A DNA stretch of 64,000 nt from Dyadobacter sp. CY347. Its GTDB lineage: Bacteria; Bacteroidota; Bacteroidia; Cytophagales; Spirosomataceae. The notes under the pieces are model-generated. The model was not told the origin of the DNA, did not search any database, and saw only the letters and a program-made list of their open reading frames with translations. The translations under genes were made by a program, and so were the position numbers. Of this stretch, positions 44,730 to 51,865 are shown piece by piece. The stretch spans positions 186,001 through 250,000 of the forward strand of contig NZ_JAKFFT010000009.1 in the NCBI RefSeq assembly GCF_021502655.1. The letters run 5' to 3'. Each line of letters opens with the position of its first letter. Within the stretch, counting starts at the first letter, position 1.

Positions 44730-44771
44730 AATCGAATTGCCGCAATCGAATTGCCACAATGGAATTGTCGC
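44730..44771. repeat. 14-bp tandem repeat, three copies
   Basis: AATCGAATTGCCGC, AATCGAATTGCCAC and AATGGAATTGTCGC follow each other head to tail from 44730, with a partial fourth unit (AATG). The array lies between the sigma gene and the DoxX-like gene, about 100 bp before the latter. It could be a set of binding sites or a simple slippage repeat. Confidence 0.7.
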
Positions 44772-44874
44772 AATGTACCCTCTAATTCGTCGTATTTGCA
44801 CTGCTTCCTTCGGCGAAAGATGCAGTAGGTTTGTATTAGCAAAAAAGAAACTCAATCATCAAACATTTACTGTC

Positions 44875-45261
44875 ATGAAAACGACCCGCATTATTTTCTG
44901 GATTTCTACAACATTGATCTTTCTGTTCGAAGGCGTAATGCCCGCACTTACTTCCCAAACTGAAATGGCCCGCGAAGGAATCCGGCATCTTGGTTATCCC
45001 GACTATTTCGGCCCCATGCTTACGGGCTTCAAGATCGCAGGTTCGTTAGCTTTAATACTGCCAAAAGTCCCTTCCCGTCTGAAAGAGTGGGCATATGCGG
45101 GTTTCGTCTTCGACTTTCTCTGCGCCAGCATCAGCACGACCGTAGTGGACGGATTTGGCTTTAATTCTGTATTCCCACTGATCGTGCTGGCCGTTCTGAT
45201 GGTGTCCTATTACAGTTATCACAAACTCCAAGCTGCCGAGCACCGCACGCACGTTTATTGA
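44875..45261 (+). CDS. DoxX-like membrane protein
   Basis: A 128-residue, four-helix membrane protein of the DoxX-like family: IIFWISTTLIFLFEGVMPAL, HLGYPDYFGPMLTGFKIAG, and SRLKEWAYAGFVF with the same core as the protein at 17822-18202. The ATG at 44875 was chosen over 44737, because the upstream part has no membrane or other sensible content and overlaps the 14-bp repeats. It may be a target of the ECF sigma factor upstream, since DoxX genes are frequent neighbours of ECF42 loci; the gap of 175 bp suggests a separate promoter. Confidence 0.8.
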   Translation: MKTTRIIFWISTTLIFLFEGVMPALTSQTEMAREGIRHLGYPDYFGPMLTGFKIAGSLALILPKVPSRLKEWAYAGFVFDFLCASISTTVVDGFGFNSVFPLIVLAVLMVSYYSYHKLQAAEHRTHVY

Positions 45262-45286
45262 TCGCGCTGCAATTCGGAAAATGAAT

Positions 45287-45316
45287 AAAATAGAAAGGTG
45301 CGATCCTTTCTATTTT
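45287..45316. terminator. Terminator after the DoxX-like gene
   Basis: AAAATAGAAAGG (45287-45298) and CCTTTCTATTTT (45305-45316) form a perfect 12-bp stem around TGCGAT. The A-rich and T-rich ends serve both directions. Confidence 0.75.
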
Positions 45317-45382
45317 AGTTTGTAAAAAGTAGGGAGTGTAAATATTCGCCAGATAAAAACGCTCAAAAACATTTCCAGGGCC

Positions 45383-45412
45383 TTGCAGCGTATCATTTAA
45401 ATTGTACTTTTG
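45383..45412 (+). promoter_or_regulatory. tRNA-Leu promoter
   Basis: TTG (45383-45385), 19-bp spacer and TACTTTTG (45405-45412) fit the Bacteroidota promoter consensus. The expected start is only a few bases before the tRNA at 45423. Confidence 0.75.
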
Positions 45413-45422
45413 CAAAATCCTC

Positions 45423-45504
45423 GGCCAGGTGGTGGAATTGGTAGACACGCTACTTTGAGGGGGTAGTGCCTTCGGGTATGGGAGTTCGACTCTCCTCCTG
45501 GTCA
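45423..45504 (+). tRNA. tRNA-Leu (anticodon GAG)
   Basis: An 82-base class II tRNA with long variable arm: acceptor GGCCAGG pairs with CCTGGTC (one G-T), D arm GTGGAATTGGTAGACAC, anticodon stem CTACT/GGTAG with loop TTGAGGG (anticodon GAG), variable arm TGCCTTCGGGTA, T loop GTTCGACTC, discriminator A. CCA is not encoded. An integrase gene starts 44 bases after it. Confidence 0.93.
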
Positions 45505-45512
45505 CATGTTAT

Positions 45513-45547
45513 AAAGTGCGTTTAGACTTCTTAAACGCACTTTTTTT
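45513..45547 (+). terminator. tRNA-Leu terminator
   Basis: AAAGTGCGTTTA (45513-45524) and TAAACGCACTTT (45532-45543) form a perfect 12-bp stem around GACTTCT with a T-run to 45547. The run ends at the base just before the ATG of the integrase. Confidence 0.9.
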
Positions 45548-46750
45548 ATGACCGAGGCATCCGTATCGCCAGGATCTCGCCAATTTCTCGCCCAAAAGCA
45601 TGACCTCTGGCTAGACGAAAGCGGCCCCTACCCTTTCGAATTTGCTGTATTGCAGCGACCGAAGACATCTCAATGGTATGTTTCGTTTTACGTGTTTTCG
45701 GTAAAGCGAAATGAATTGGTTAGGAAAAGGAGATACATTTCAGGCGACTCCCAAAAAGTGAAGAGAGAAAATGCCAGAAAAATTATTGACGAAATCAATT
45801 TAGTGTTGAAAGCAGGCGGGCATATTGATCCAATAAAAGTGTTACGGGATTCTGGGCAAATGCCGCTAGTTGTGGCGCTAGATGAGTTCACGAAAGATAA
45901 GCGCTTGACCCTGAAACGCCAGTCTGTAACAACCTATGAAAAATGGGCAAATTACTTTATGACGTTCCTGGAAGCCTATGAAATCGTAAATATCAACTTG
46001 AAGGACTTCAATAATGAGCATGCGGCCGATATGCGCACTCATGCATTGACGGTCCTAAAAATGGGCGACAAGTCCTACAACACATATAAGGCATTTGTCA
46101 GCGGTTTTTTCATTTACAGCAAACCCATTTATAAGCTTACCTCAAATCCTATTTCGGAAACGCTTTTCAATCTTCCCACTAAAACGAGTAAGCACATTGC
46201 TTACAACAGCACACAGATAAATGCTTACAAGGAGGCTTGTGAAAAGTTGGGGCTTCCGGAACTTTGGTTTTTTGTCCGAATGATTTATTACACCTTCTGC
46301 CGGCCTTGGGAAGAAGTGCGAAAAATGCAAGTTGGAGACATCAAAGACGATCACATTATTATTTACGCTGACACCTCGAAGACAAATCACAGATCTGTAA
46401 TGATACCGCCGGCACTGGAAGTGATTTTTAAAGAGTGGAGCGTTCGAGAATATCCAGCACACTTTTACCTGTTTTCTCATGGCTATAAGCCTGGGAAAAC
46501 TCTGGTTAGCCCTAACTTTTTCTATGACAAGCATCGTAAAGTTCTGGACGAAATGGACCTTGCAAGGCAGGGCTATGACATTTACGGATGGAAACACACC
46601 GGTGCGATAGCACTTTACAAGGCGACAAAAGACTTAATGCTGGTCAAAGAGCAATCCGGGCATTCAGACATAAGCCAGACAGTACAGTATTTGCGTGACC
46701 TGGGTGTGTTTCACTACTCAGCTGGCATCAACCTATTTCCCGAAATCTGA
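45548..46750 (+). CDS. Tyrosine recombinase/integrase at tRNA-Leu
   Basis: A 400-residue integrase of a different subfamily from the one at 36556. N-terminal domain (WYVSFYVFSVKRNELVRKRRY), core-binding domain around residues 105-200, and catalytic domain with YYTFCRPWEEVRKM (box I Arg present), the Lys hairpin ADTSKTNHRS, box II as YGWKHTGAIAL, then QSGHSDISQT and the tyrosine in VQYLRDLG. In box II the usual His-x-x-Arg reads Tyr-x-x-Lys, a variant I know from several Bacteroidota phage-type integrases. The start is odd: the ATG directly follows the T-tract of the tRNA terminator, the next in-frame Met is about residue 108, and no other common start codon exists in between. So either the mRNA passes through the terminator or translation is leaderless. 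Confidence 0.87.
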   Translation: MTEASVSPGSRQFLAQKHDLWLDESGPYPFEFAVLQRPKTSQWYVSFYVFSVKRNELVRKRRYISGDSQKVKRENARKIIDEINLVLKAGGHIDPIKVLRDSGQMPLVVALDEFTKDKRLTLKRQSVTTYEKWANYFMTFLEAYEIVNINLKDFNNEHAADMRTHALTVLKMGDKSYNTYKAFVSGFFIYSKPIYKLTSNPISETLFNLPTKTSKHIAYNSTQINAYKEACEKLGLPELWFFVRMIYYTFCRPWEEVRKMQVGDIKDDHIIIYADTSKTNHRSVMIPPALEVIFKEWSVREYPAHFYLFSHGYKPGKTLVSPNFFYDKHRKVLDEMDLARQGYDIYGWKHTGAIALYKATKDLMLVKEQSGHSDISQTVQYLRDLGVFHYSAGINLFPEI

Positions 46751-46754
46751 GAGC

Positions 46755-47390
46755 ATGTTCAAATATAATCCTAGTGTTCATCGTGAAGATGATATCATCG
46801 AATACATACTAAATGAATTGATAAAACCTGAGTGGGCTGGCGGTTGTTTACAGGTTCCTGATTTTTGTCGAACACTAGATAGCTATGACCGATTTATGGA
46901 GCAAGCGGTGCGACAAAAAATGTACAGTCACAAGGTAGCCCAAAGATGTAATGGGATCAATCAACCCGAAACCGCAATAATGATTTCCCTTATCGGTATT
47001 AATATTGCAAAAAATGGAGGTTGGAAAGTTTATCTAAAAAATGCAGCAGACAGACGACGAGCAGAAAGACAGCAGCTTGCAGATAAGGAACGTGCCAGAG
47101 ACGAACGTGATATGTTTGAGACTGAACGAAGTAAGCTTGAAAGTATAAAGACGGCGCTGGAGATTGAAAACCTCACTTACGAGAAAGAAACCAGAGAATT
47201 GAACGAGAGAATCAAGCGATTATCGAGTGTAAATTTACAACTTCAAAACGCTGATTTTGTCGGAAAATGGATTTCAGGCATATTAGGTGTGTTGGTGACA
47301 ATGTGTATTTCCATTATTACGGAAGCGAAATTCCAAGCCATATCAAGGCTAGCAAAAGCAATATTGAAAATATGGTCATCCATAGATTGA
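46755..47390 (+). CDS. Unknown protein: winged-helix-like domain, coiled coil, membrane segment (A)
   Basis: A 211-residue protein, 4 bp behind the integrase stop and so co-transcribed with it. I chose the ATG at 46755, as an earlier start would overlap the integrase. Residues 1-85 look like a winged-helix-type domain ending IGINIAKNGGWKVYLKN. A highly charged coiled coil follows (RRRAERQQLADKERARDERD), then a hydrophobic segment (WISGILGVLVTMCISII) and a short basic tail. The protein at 47635-48306 has the same order of parts and the same GGWxxYL turn, so the two are related. No family with known function is recognised. As cargo of a mobile element it could serve exclusion or defence, but this is a guess. 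Confidence 0.65.
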   Translation: MFKYNPSVHREDDIIEYILNELIKPEWAGGCLQVPDFCRTLDSYDRFMEQAVRQKMYSHKVAQRCNGINQPETAIMISLIGINIAKNGGWKVYLKNAADRRRAERQQLADKERARDERDMFETERSKLESIKTALEIENLTYEKETRELNERIKRLSSVNLQLQNADFVGKWISGILGVLVTMCISIITEAKFQAISRLAKAILKIWSSID

Positions 47391-47478
47391 CGATAGTTCT
47401 TGTTGCTTTAAAATGTCTGAGTCTCCAATACTCGGCATTCAAATAGTTATCCAGATCTTTTAATTGTTGATTGTTCAT
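47317..47478 (-). CDS. Possible small membrane protein, 53 aa
   Basis: A minus-strand frame beginning MNNQQLKDLDNYLNAEYW and ending with one clear membrane helix (WMTIFSILLLLALIWLGIS). The N-terminal helix is amphipathic. Its last 74 bases overlap the end of the plus-strand gene at 46755-47390 in antisense. The protein-like composition outside the overlap supports it, but overlap with a hydrophobic coding region can produce such frames by chance. I give it as possible only. Confidence 0.35.
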   Translation of the reverse strand: MNNQQLKDLDNYLNAEYWRLRHFKATRTIVNLWMTIFSILLLLALIWLGISLP

Positions 47479-47634
47479 TTTTTGATTAGTGTCGAAATGA
47501 AGACAGCATAAAGTTAAAAAAAAACTAGTGCTATCCTTAAAAAATCCCTCGCTAGGAAGTTTTCCACTACTCAACGGGTATCAACTTTATTCCAGAAATT
47601 TAGAAGCGCCACATCCATCATAAAACTCGTTTCC

Positions 47635-48306
47635 ATGCAGCAGGACGAACTCGATCAAATGATAAATTATATTTTACCCATCATTCAATATAATACCGAT
47701 GATGGACAATTGTGCGATGCTAACCAAGTTCTTGCTACTGGTTTTGGCTACAATCGCCAGCAAGTCATGATTCTTGTCGATACGCTTTTGGAACAAAAGC
47801 TAGTCACTTCAGGACAGAAGGCAAAAACACTATTGAGAATAACTCCACATGGCACAAAAATAGTTGCTGATGGAGGCTGGCACATTTACCTGGAACGGAA
47901 ACAACGACTTGAAGAAGCTGAGATAGCCCGACAGATTAACCTTGAAGATGAGATGCGCGAAAGGCAGCGCCGAGAAGATGATCGGGCTGAACAAAATCTA
48001 AGAATAGGAATAGCAACAGCTCGTGCTGCAAAGAATTCAGGAATAGCAGCTTGGGGATCTGTTTTTGCAACGGTCGTATCCTTTCTATTCTCAGTTTGGA
48101 ATGGTGATAACGAGAAGGCAAAGGCAATCGAAATCGCATCCAAAGTTGATTCGTTAAAAATGGCTGTTTCTCAACTAAATAAAGAAATGACTATTTTGCA
48201 AGATACTGTTCCGATAACCTCATTTGCGGTGCCAGAAACTACCTTAGGAAGCAACAAAGATTCAAGTTCTCAAGGAGCTATTAAGCGCCCAACCCGCGAC
48301 AGGTAG
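47635..48306 (+). CDS. Unknown protein: winged-helix-like domain, coiled coil, membrane segment (B)
   Basis: A 223-residue protein related in architecture to the one at 46755. Residues 1-85 fit a winged-helix domain (FGYNRQQVMILVDTLLEQKLV, TLLRITPHGTKIVADGGWHIYL), then a charged coiled coil (RQRREDDRAEQNLRIG), one hydrophobic segment (AAWGSVFATVVSFLFSVW), and a second helical stretch outside or beneath the membrane (KVDSLKMAVSQLNKEM). Annotated relatives in Bacteroidota are hypothetical. The gap of 244 bp to the previous gene suggests its own promoter. The N-terminal domain could bind DNA or proteins at the membrane. Confidence 0.65.
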   Translation: MQQDELDQMINYILPIIQYNTDDGQLCDANQVLATGFGYNRQQVMILVDTLLEQKLVTSGQKAKTLLRITPHGTKIVADGGWHIYLERKQRLEEAEIARQINLEDEMRERQRREDDRAEQNLRIGIATARAAKNSGIAAWGSVFATVVSFLFSVWNGDNEKAKAIEIASKVDSLKMAVSQLNKEMTILQDTVPITSFAVPETTLGSNKDSSSQGAIKRPTRDR

Positions 48307-48341
48307 CACCTTTGAAACTTTGAAATTAGGTCCTCAATAAA

Positions 48342-48710
48342 CTATTTAGCTTCCCGTAGCCAAGCCGCGCCGGTCATGTATCCATAAACAGTGTAGATCC
48401 GGATTTGGCTACCAACTTCTGAATCATAGAAGATTCCAGGCTTGCAGTCAACCTTTACAACCTGGCCCGTTTGAAGTTTTTCGTAGAAATGCAAGGATGC
48501 AGGCGCATGCCGAACGCTCGTGCTGGTGTTATATCTCCCTTTTGAGTCAGTATAAGAATTGTGTTCAACATACTCACGCTCTTGTTTAAAAACCTTTTCC
48601 ACGACGGTGCCGGTCTCTGCTTTTTCATTACCCATACAAATATCAATGGCGAAACAAATGATCACAGTAATAACGAGCGAAACGACGATTTTTTCGAAAA
48701 AATATCTCAT
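48342..48710 (-). CDS. Hypothetical membrane-anchored protein, 122 aa
   Basis: A short protein with one N-terminal membrane helix (IVVSLVITVIICFAIDICMG) and a C-terminal beta-type domain (TGTVVEKVFKQEREYVEH, LQTGQVVKVDCKPGIFYDS). The pattern of a TM helix followed by a small domain containing T/GxVxxK and V.C.PG resembles DUF3592-like proteins, but I am not sure of the family. It is leftward; about 70 bp and a terminator separate it from the DUF5675 gene upstream, so it should have its own promoter. Confidence 0.55.
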   Translation of the reverse strand: MRYFFEKIVVSLVITVIICFAIDICMGNEKAETGTVVEKVFKQEREYVEHNSYTDSKGRYNTSTSVRHAPASLHFYEKLQTGQVVKVDCKPGIFYDSEVGSQIRIYTVYGYMTGAAWLREAK

Positions 48711-48722
48711 AGGATTGTTGGT

Positions 48723-48760
48723 AAAAAAAGAACGGGACCGCTACTGCTCACCCGTTCTTT
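48723..48760 (-). terminator. Terminator of the DUF5675 gene
   Basis: On the minus strand AAAGAACGGG pairs with CCCGTTCTTT (10 bp, 14-base loop) and seven T follow (complement of 48723-48729). It ends leftward transcription of the gene at 48782-49249. Confidence 0.85.
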
Positions 48761-48781
48761 CTGTGTTGTTTGATCATGTTA

Positions 48782-49249
48782 CTATGCCGTCGCCGGCTTG
48801 TAATCGGTTTTGATAGTGATCCAGATTTCTTCACCTTTTTTATCCGCTGCCATAATCTTTTGCATAAGGCGCTCATGAGCGGTTACGCTGGATCCGATGC
48901 AGTATTCTTTATCCTGGATCCAGTTTGTTAGACCTGGAAGCAAACAGCCTTCAGTGTTCCGGATGTAGTTTCCTGGATGAATAAGAATGCCACTGTAACC
49001 AGGTACGCCAACCAAGCGCGGCAAAAGCCTTTTGAAACGGTTTGAGTATGCAATAATGACCTTATATCGGCTGGTCGGGATGGCCGTTTCTTTCTTGGTT
49101 TTTTTGGCTGCTATTTGTGCCAGGCTCATTTTCCAGTCTAGCCCACGGTCTTTATCTTCCAAAATAAAGTGATGCACTTTTCCGTCGACGGTCAGCGAGC
49201 TGAGCGTACTGGCTTCTCCCTGCCAGCCTCGGGTCATTACTAATTCCAT
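48782..49249 (-). CDS. DUF5675 family protein
   Basis: A 155-residue protein of the DUF5675 family. The family pattern is visible: short opening strand, TVDGKVHHFILEDKDRGLDW, TAIPTSRYKVIIAYSNRF, LPRLVGVPGYSGILIHPGN and NTEGCLLPG near residue 105. The GxxIHxGN...TEGCxL arrangement, with His and Cys, recalls L,D-transpeptidase/YkuD-like active sites, so a cell-wall related activity is plausible. In Bacteroidota the family is frequent in prophages, and this supports phage origin of the region. It starts cleanly at ATG with no signal peptide. Confidence 0.8.
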   Translation of the reverse strand: MELVMTRGWQGEASTLSSLTVDGKVHHFILEDKDRGLDWKMSLAQIAAKKTKKETAIPTSRYKVIIAYSNRFKRLLPRLVGVPGYSGILIHPGNYIRNTEGCLLPGLTNWIQDKEYCIGSSVTAHERLMQKIMAADKKGEEIWITIKTDYKPATA

Positions 49250-49571
49250 CAGGGTTTATCAGTGTTTTCTCGGCTGCTAGGATTTTCTTAAAGCTTTTTG
49301 CGGAAGCTAGTTGAATCCGACCCATTAGTTTTATCTAGGACCTATTCGCTTACGCAACGGACAACGTCTAGATCCTTATATAGTCTTAGCGAGATATTGT
49401 CAAAATACCAACTACATTAAACGTTGTCTTCTTTAGACAAATTAACGCACAGACACAGATCTCAACCCCTACCGAAATCTCATATGGCATTCCTTTTTAA
49501 AAAAATAGCATATATTTACTATCAATTGAACGACCCCTGATTTTGTAAATAGTTTGAAGGACTACCATCAC
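49250..49571. other. Intergenic region at the probable element boundary
   Basis: About 320 bases without a convincing gene between the last accessory gene and a chromosomal secreted protein. A 63-codon minus-strand frame at 49497-49688 lies mostly antisense to the next gene and is not credible. This is where a right end of the tRNA-Leu element might be expected, but no repeat of the tRNA end was seen. Confidence 0.4.
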
Positions 49572-50036
49572 ATGAAAGCAATTGCTCTGCTTGGAGTTAT
49601 TGGGCTGGTTTTTGCTTGCCGGTCTGTCTCCCATGCACAGTGCCTCACCAAAGTAAGCCGATCCACGAACAAAACGGAATATTATCAAATTGTTCAGCTG
49701 GTTGATAAGAAGGAATATCTAAGCTTGTCGCGCACGGGAGAAGAGAAGATTTTTACTTACCATAATGAAGAAGTAGAGCTTATTTTTCACGTGCAAATGT
49801 TCACGGAAATTCGGTTCACGACCAAAGAGGGCACTTTTTCACTTTTCACGACCACTTCCGACCGGAATTTCTGGAACAAGTCATTTATGCTTTCCTCGCC
49901 GGTTACGCCGCAGGAATTGGAAAAAATGAAAGGCACATCCAAGATTGAAATTATCCTTCCCGAAGAACGAAAGGTCTACACATTCAGTCCCAAAAGCAAT
50001 CAGATCCTCAACAAAGCATTGGCCTGCGTGCTTTAA
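49572..50036 (+). CDS. Secreted hypothetical protein, 154 aa
   Basis: A protein with a signal peptide (IALLGVIGLVFACRSVSHAQ) and a single beta-rich domain of about 130 residues, with VELIFHVQMFTEIRFTTKEG, FTTTSDRNFWNKSFMLSS and a C-terminal IEIILPEERKVYTFSP. I recognise no family. The Cys-containing stretch FACRS might be read as a lipobox, but the AQ cleavage site fits better. The ATG at 49572 was chosen over a TTG six codons upstream. It is convergent with the deoxynucleoside kinase gene, 25 bp apart. Confidence 0.6.
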   Translation: MKAIALLGVIGLVFACRSVSHAQCLTKVSRSTNKTEYYQIVQLVDKKEYLSLSRTGEEKIFTYHNEEVELIFHVQMFTEIRFTTKEGTFSLFTTTSDRNFWNKSFMLSSPVTPQELEKMKGTSKIEIILPEERKVYTFSPKSNQILNKALACVL

Positions 50037-50061
50037 CTGAAACAACATAACAATGTGGTTT

Positions 50062-50676
50062 TCAGATATAAAACAACTCTTTGTTCAATTTGGAAACAAT
50101 GAAGTTGAAGTCCTCGGGATTAGCTGCAAAATCCATCTGATTTACATCGATTTCAATGATCTTGCCGTGATCGTAATGCTTGACGAAGTCTTCGTAATAG
50201 TGGTTAAGCGCCATCAGGTAATCTGTTGAAATGTCTGCTTCGAAGTCCCTACCCCGTTTTTTAATTTGTGAAACCAGTTTGGGAATGTCTGCTTTGAGGT
50301 AAATGAGGAGGTCTGGTTGTGAGACTGTGCGGATAATGGATTCAAAAAGTAAAAGATAGGTCTGGTAATCCCGTTCTGTCATCACGCCCGACTCGTGCAG
50401 ATTTCTTGCAAAAATAAATGCATCCTCGTAAATGGTCCTGTCCTGAATAATGGTCGAGTAAGTGGTTTCGCGGATTTTTTGGACTTGCGCAAAGCGGTTA
50501 TTCAGGAAAAAGATTTGCAGATTAAATGCCCAACGGTTCATATCCTGGTAAAAATCAGCCAGATATGGATTGCCTTCGACGGCTTCGTACATGACATCCC
50601 ATTTGAAATATTCGCCCAGCATTTGGGTTAATGTTGTTTTACCGGCGCCGATATTTCCGATGATCGCGATGTGCAT
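50062..50676 (-). CDS. Deoxynucleoside kinase
   Basis: A 204-residue kinase of the dNK/dGK family, which phosphorylates deoxynucleosides in the salvage pathway. Motifs: P-loop GNIGAGKTTLTQML at residues 7-20, the substrate loop with YEAVEGNPYLADFY, the catalytic QDRTIYEDAFIF, and the lid QIKKRGRDFE. Length and motif order match the family. Substrate (A, G or others) cannot be told. The gene is divergent from trhO, with about 200 bp between the start codons. Confidence 0.92.
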   Translation of the reverse strand: MHIAIIGNIGAGKTTLTQMLGEYFKWDVMYEAVEGNPYLADFYQDMNRWAFNLQIFFLNNRFAQVQKIRETTYSTIIQDRTIYEDAFIFARNLHESGVMTERDYQTYLLLFESIIRTVSQPDLLIYLKADIPKLVSQIKKRGRDFEADISTDYLMALNHYYEDFVKHYDHGKIIEIDVNQMDFAANPEDFNFIVSKLNKELFYI

Positions 50677-50795
50677 AATGTGAGCAATGTAATGGTTAGG
50701 AATGCATTGAGTGGGGTAAAAATATAGAAATCATTTTAATAGTTTGCTGTACGCAAAGTCCAATTACCGGATTTTCGTTAAAGTGCGTTTCTTCG

Positions 50796-50803
50796 TATAT
50801 TTG
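50796..50803 (+). promoter_or_regulatory. -7 element of the trhO promoter
   Basis: TATATTTG fits TAnnTTTG, 72 bp before the trhO start codon. No perfect TTTG was seen 19 bp upstream of it, so confidence is moderate. Confidence 0.5.
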
Positions 50804-50874
50804 CACGTGATTTGGAGGAAGGAGCTGCGTGGAAGAATTTCTTTCCTCTTTGGAATACATCAAAAAATGCAATA

Positions 50875-51864
50875 ATGAAGCCTTTCAAGGTCATTTTATA
50901 TTATTTCTATGCGCCCATCGAAGACACGGAGACGTATCGCGATGAGCATCATTTGTTTTGCGTGCAGCACAATCTTTTAGGCAGGATCATCATTGCGCCG
51001 GAAGGTTTGAACGGGACCGTTTCGGGCACTCCGGAGGATTGCGAGGCATACATGAATTATGTGCGTTCCGACAGCCGGTTTAAAGATGTGCAGTTTAAAA
51101 TCGAAGAACACGATAAAATTGCTTTTCAAAAGCTGCACGTTCGGGTTAAGGATGAGATTGTGAATTCCGATCTGGGTGTTGACCCACTGGTCCGTACAGG
51201 GAAACATTTGGAACCGTCTGAATTTAAGGAGCTTATTAATGATCCGAATGTTGTGCTTGTGGATATGCGCTCTGATTATGAGCACGAATTAGGCAAATTC
51301 AAAGGCGCTATCACTTTTGATATGCACAACCTGCGCGAGCTCCCCGATCACATTCACGAGATCGAACATTTGAAAGAGAAAAAGATTGTAACCTATTGCA
51401 CAGGCGGGATTAAATGTGAAAAAGCAAGTGCTTACCTGCTGGAACAAGGCTTCCAGGATGTGTATCAATTGCACGGCGGCATTATCCGTTACGGACTCGA
51501 AGAAGGCGGAGAGAATTTTGATGGCAAATGCTACGTTTTTGACAACCGCATTGCCGTAGAAGTTAATAAGGTTAACCCGACCGTTATTTCCCGTTGCTAC
51601 ATCTGCGACGAACCTTGTGACCGGATGATCAACTGCGCCAATGCCGAATGTAACACGCACGTGCCGGTTTGTTACAAATGTGGCGAAGAAATGGAGGGCG
51701 CTTGCTCTCCTGAATGCAAGGCGCATCCCGATAAGCGTACATATGATGGAACGGGTTACTATGTGAGCAACAGCAACCATTACCATCCGTTACAAGGCCT
51801 GAAAAGCCAGAAAAAGAACATTAAAAAGATGAAACTGGCAGAAAGAACTGAACCGGCCCAGTGA
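50875..51864 (+). CDS. trhO: tRNA uridine(34) hydroxylase
   Basis: A 329-residue protein of the rhodanese-like TrhO/YceA family, which makes 5-hydroxyuridine at the wobble base of several tRNAs with oxygen as donor. Layout: N-terminal UPF0176 domain (FYAPIEDTETYRDEH, IIIAPEGLNGTVSGT), rhodanese domain with VLVDMRSDYEHELG and the active-site loop TYCTGGIKCEKASAYL, and a C-terminal Cys-rich part (CYICDEPCDRMINCAN, VCYKCGEEMEGACSPEC) that may bind zinc. ATG at 50875 gives the standard N-terminus; an upstream frame start at 50812 would add an unrelated tail. The stop is one base from the convergent GNAT gene. Confidence 0.93.
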   Translation: MKPFKVILYYFYAPIEDTETYRDEHHLFCVQHNLLGRIIIAPEGLNGTVSGTPEDCEAYMNYVRSDSRFKDVQFKIEEHDKIAFQKLHVRVKDEIVNSDLGVDPLVRTGKHLEPSEFKELINDPNVVLVDMRSDYEHELGKFKGAITFDMHNLRELPDHIHEIEHLKEKKIVTYCTGGIKCEKASAYLLEQGFQDVYQLHGGIIRYGLEEGGENFDGKCYVFDNRIAVEVNKVNPTVISRCYICDEPCDRMINCANAECNTHVPVCYKCGEEMEGACSPECKAHPDKRTYDGTGYYVSNSNHYHPLQGLKSQKKNIKKMKLAERTEPAQ

Positions 51865-51865
51865 G

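Larger units (their letters stand above)
45505..49249. mobile_element. Probable integrated element downstream of tRNA-Leu (right end not found)
   Basis: An integrase directly behind a tRNA, followed by genes of unknown function, a DUF5675 gene typical of phage lysis regions, and then ordinary chromosomal genes from about 49.5 kb, suggest an integrated phage-like or satellite element. I looked for a second copy of the tRNA-Leu 3' end up to 51 kb and saw none, so the right boundary is uncertain and the end given here is only the last gene of accessory character. Confidence 0.45.

Noticed and set aside
45512..50790. 12-bp match TAAAGTGCGTTT at 45512-45523 and 50779-50790 as possible ends of the tRNA-Leu element
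   Set aside because: The match covers only part of the terminator stem, not the tRNA end, and would place the core deoxynucleoside kinase gene inside the element; chance similarity is more likely.
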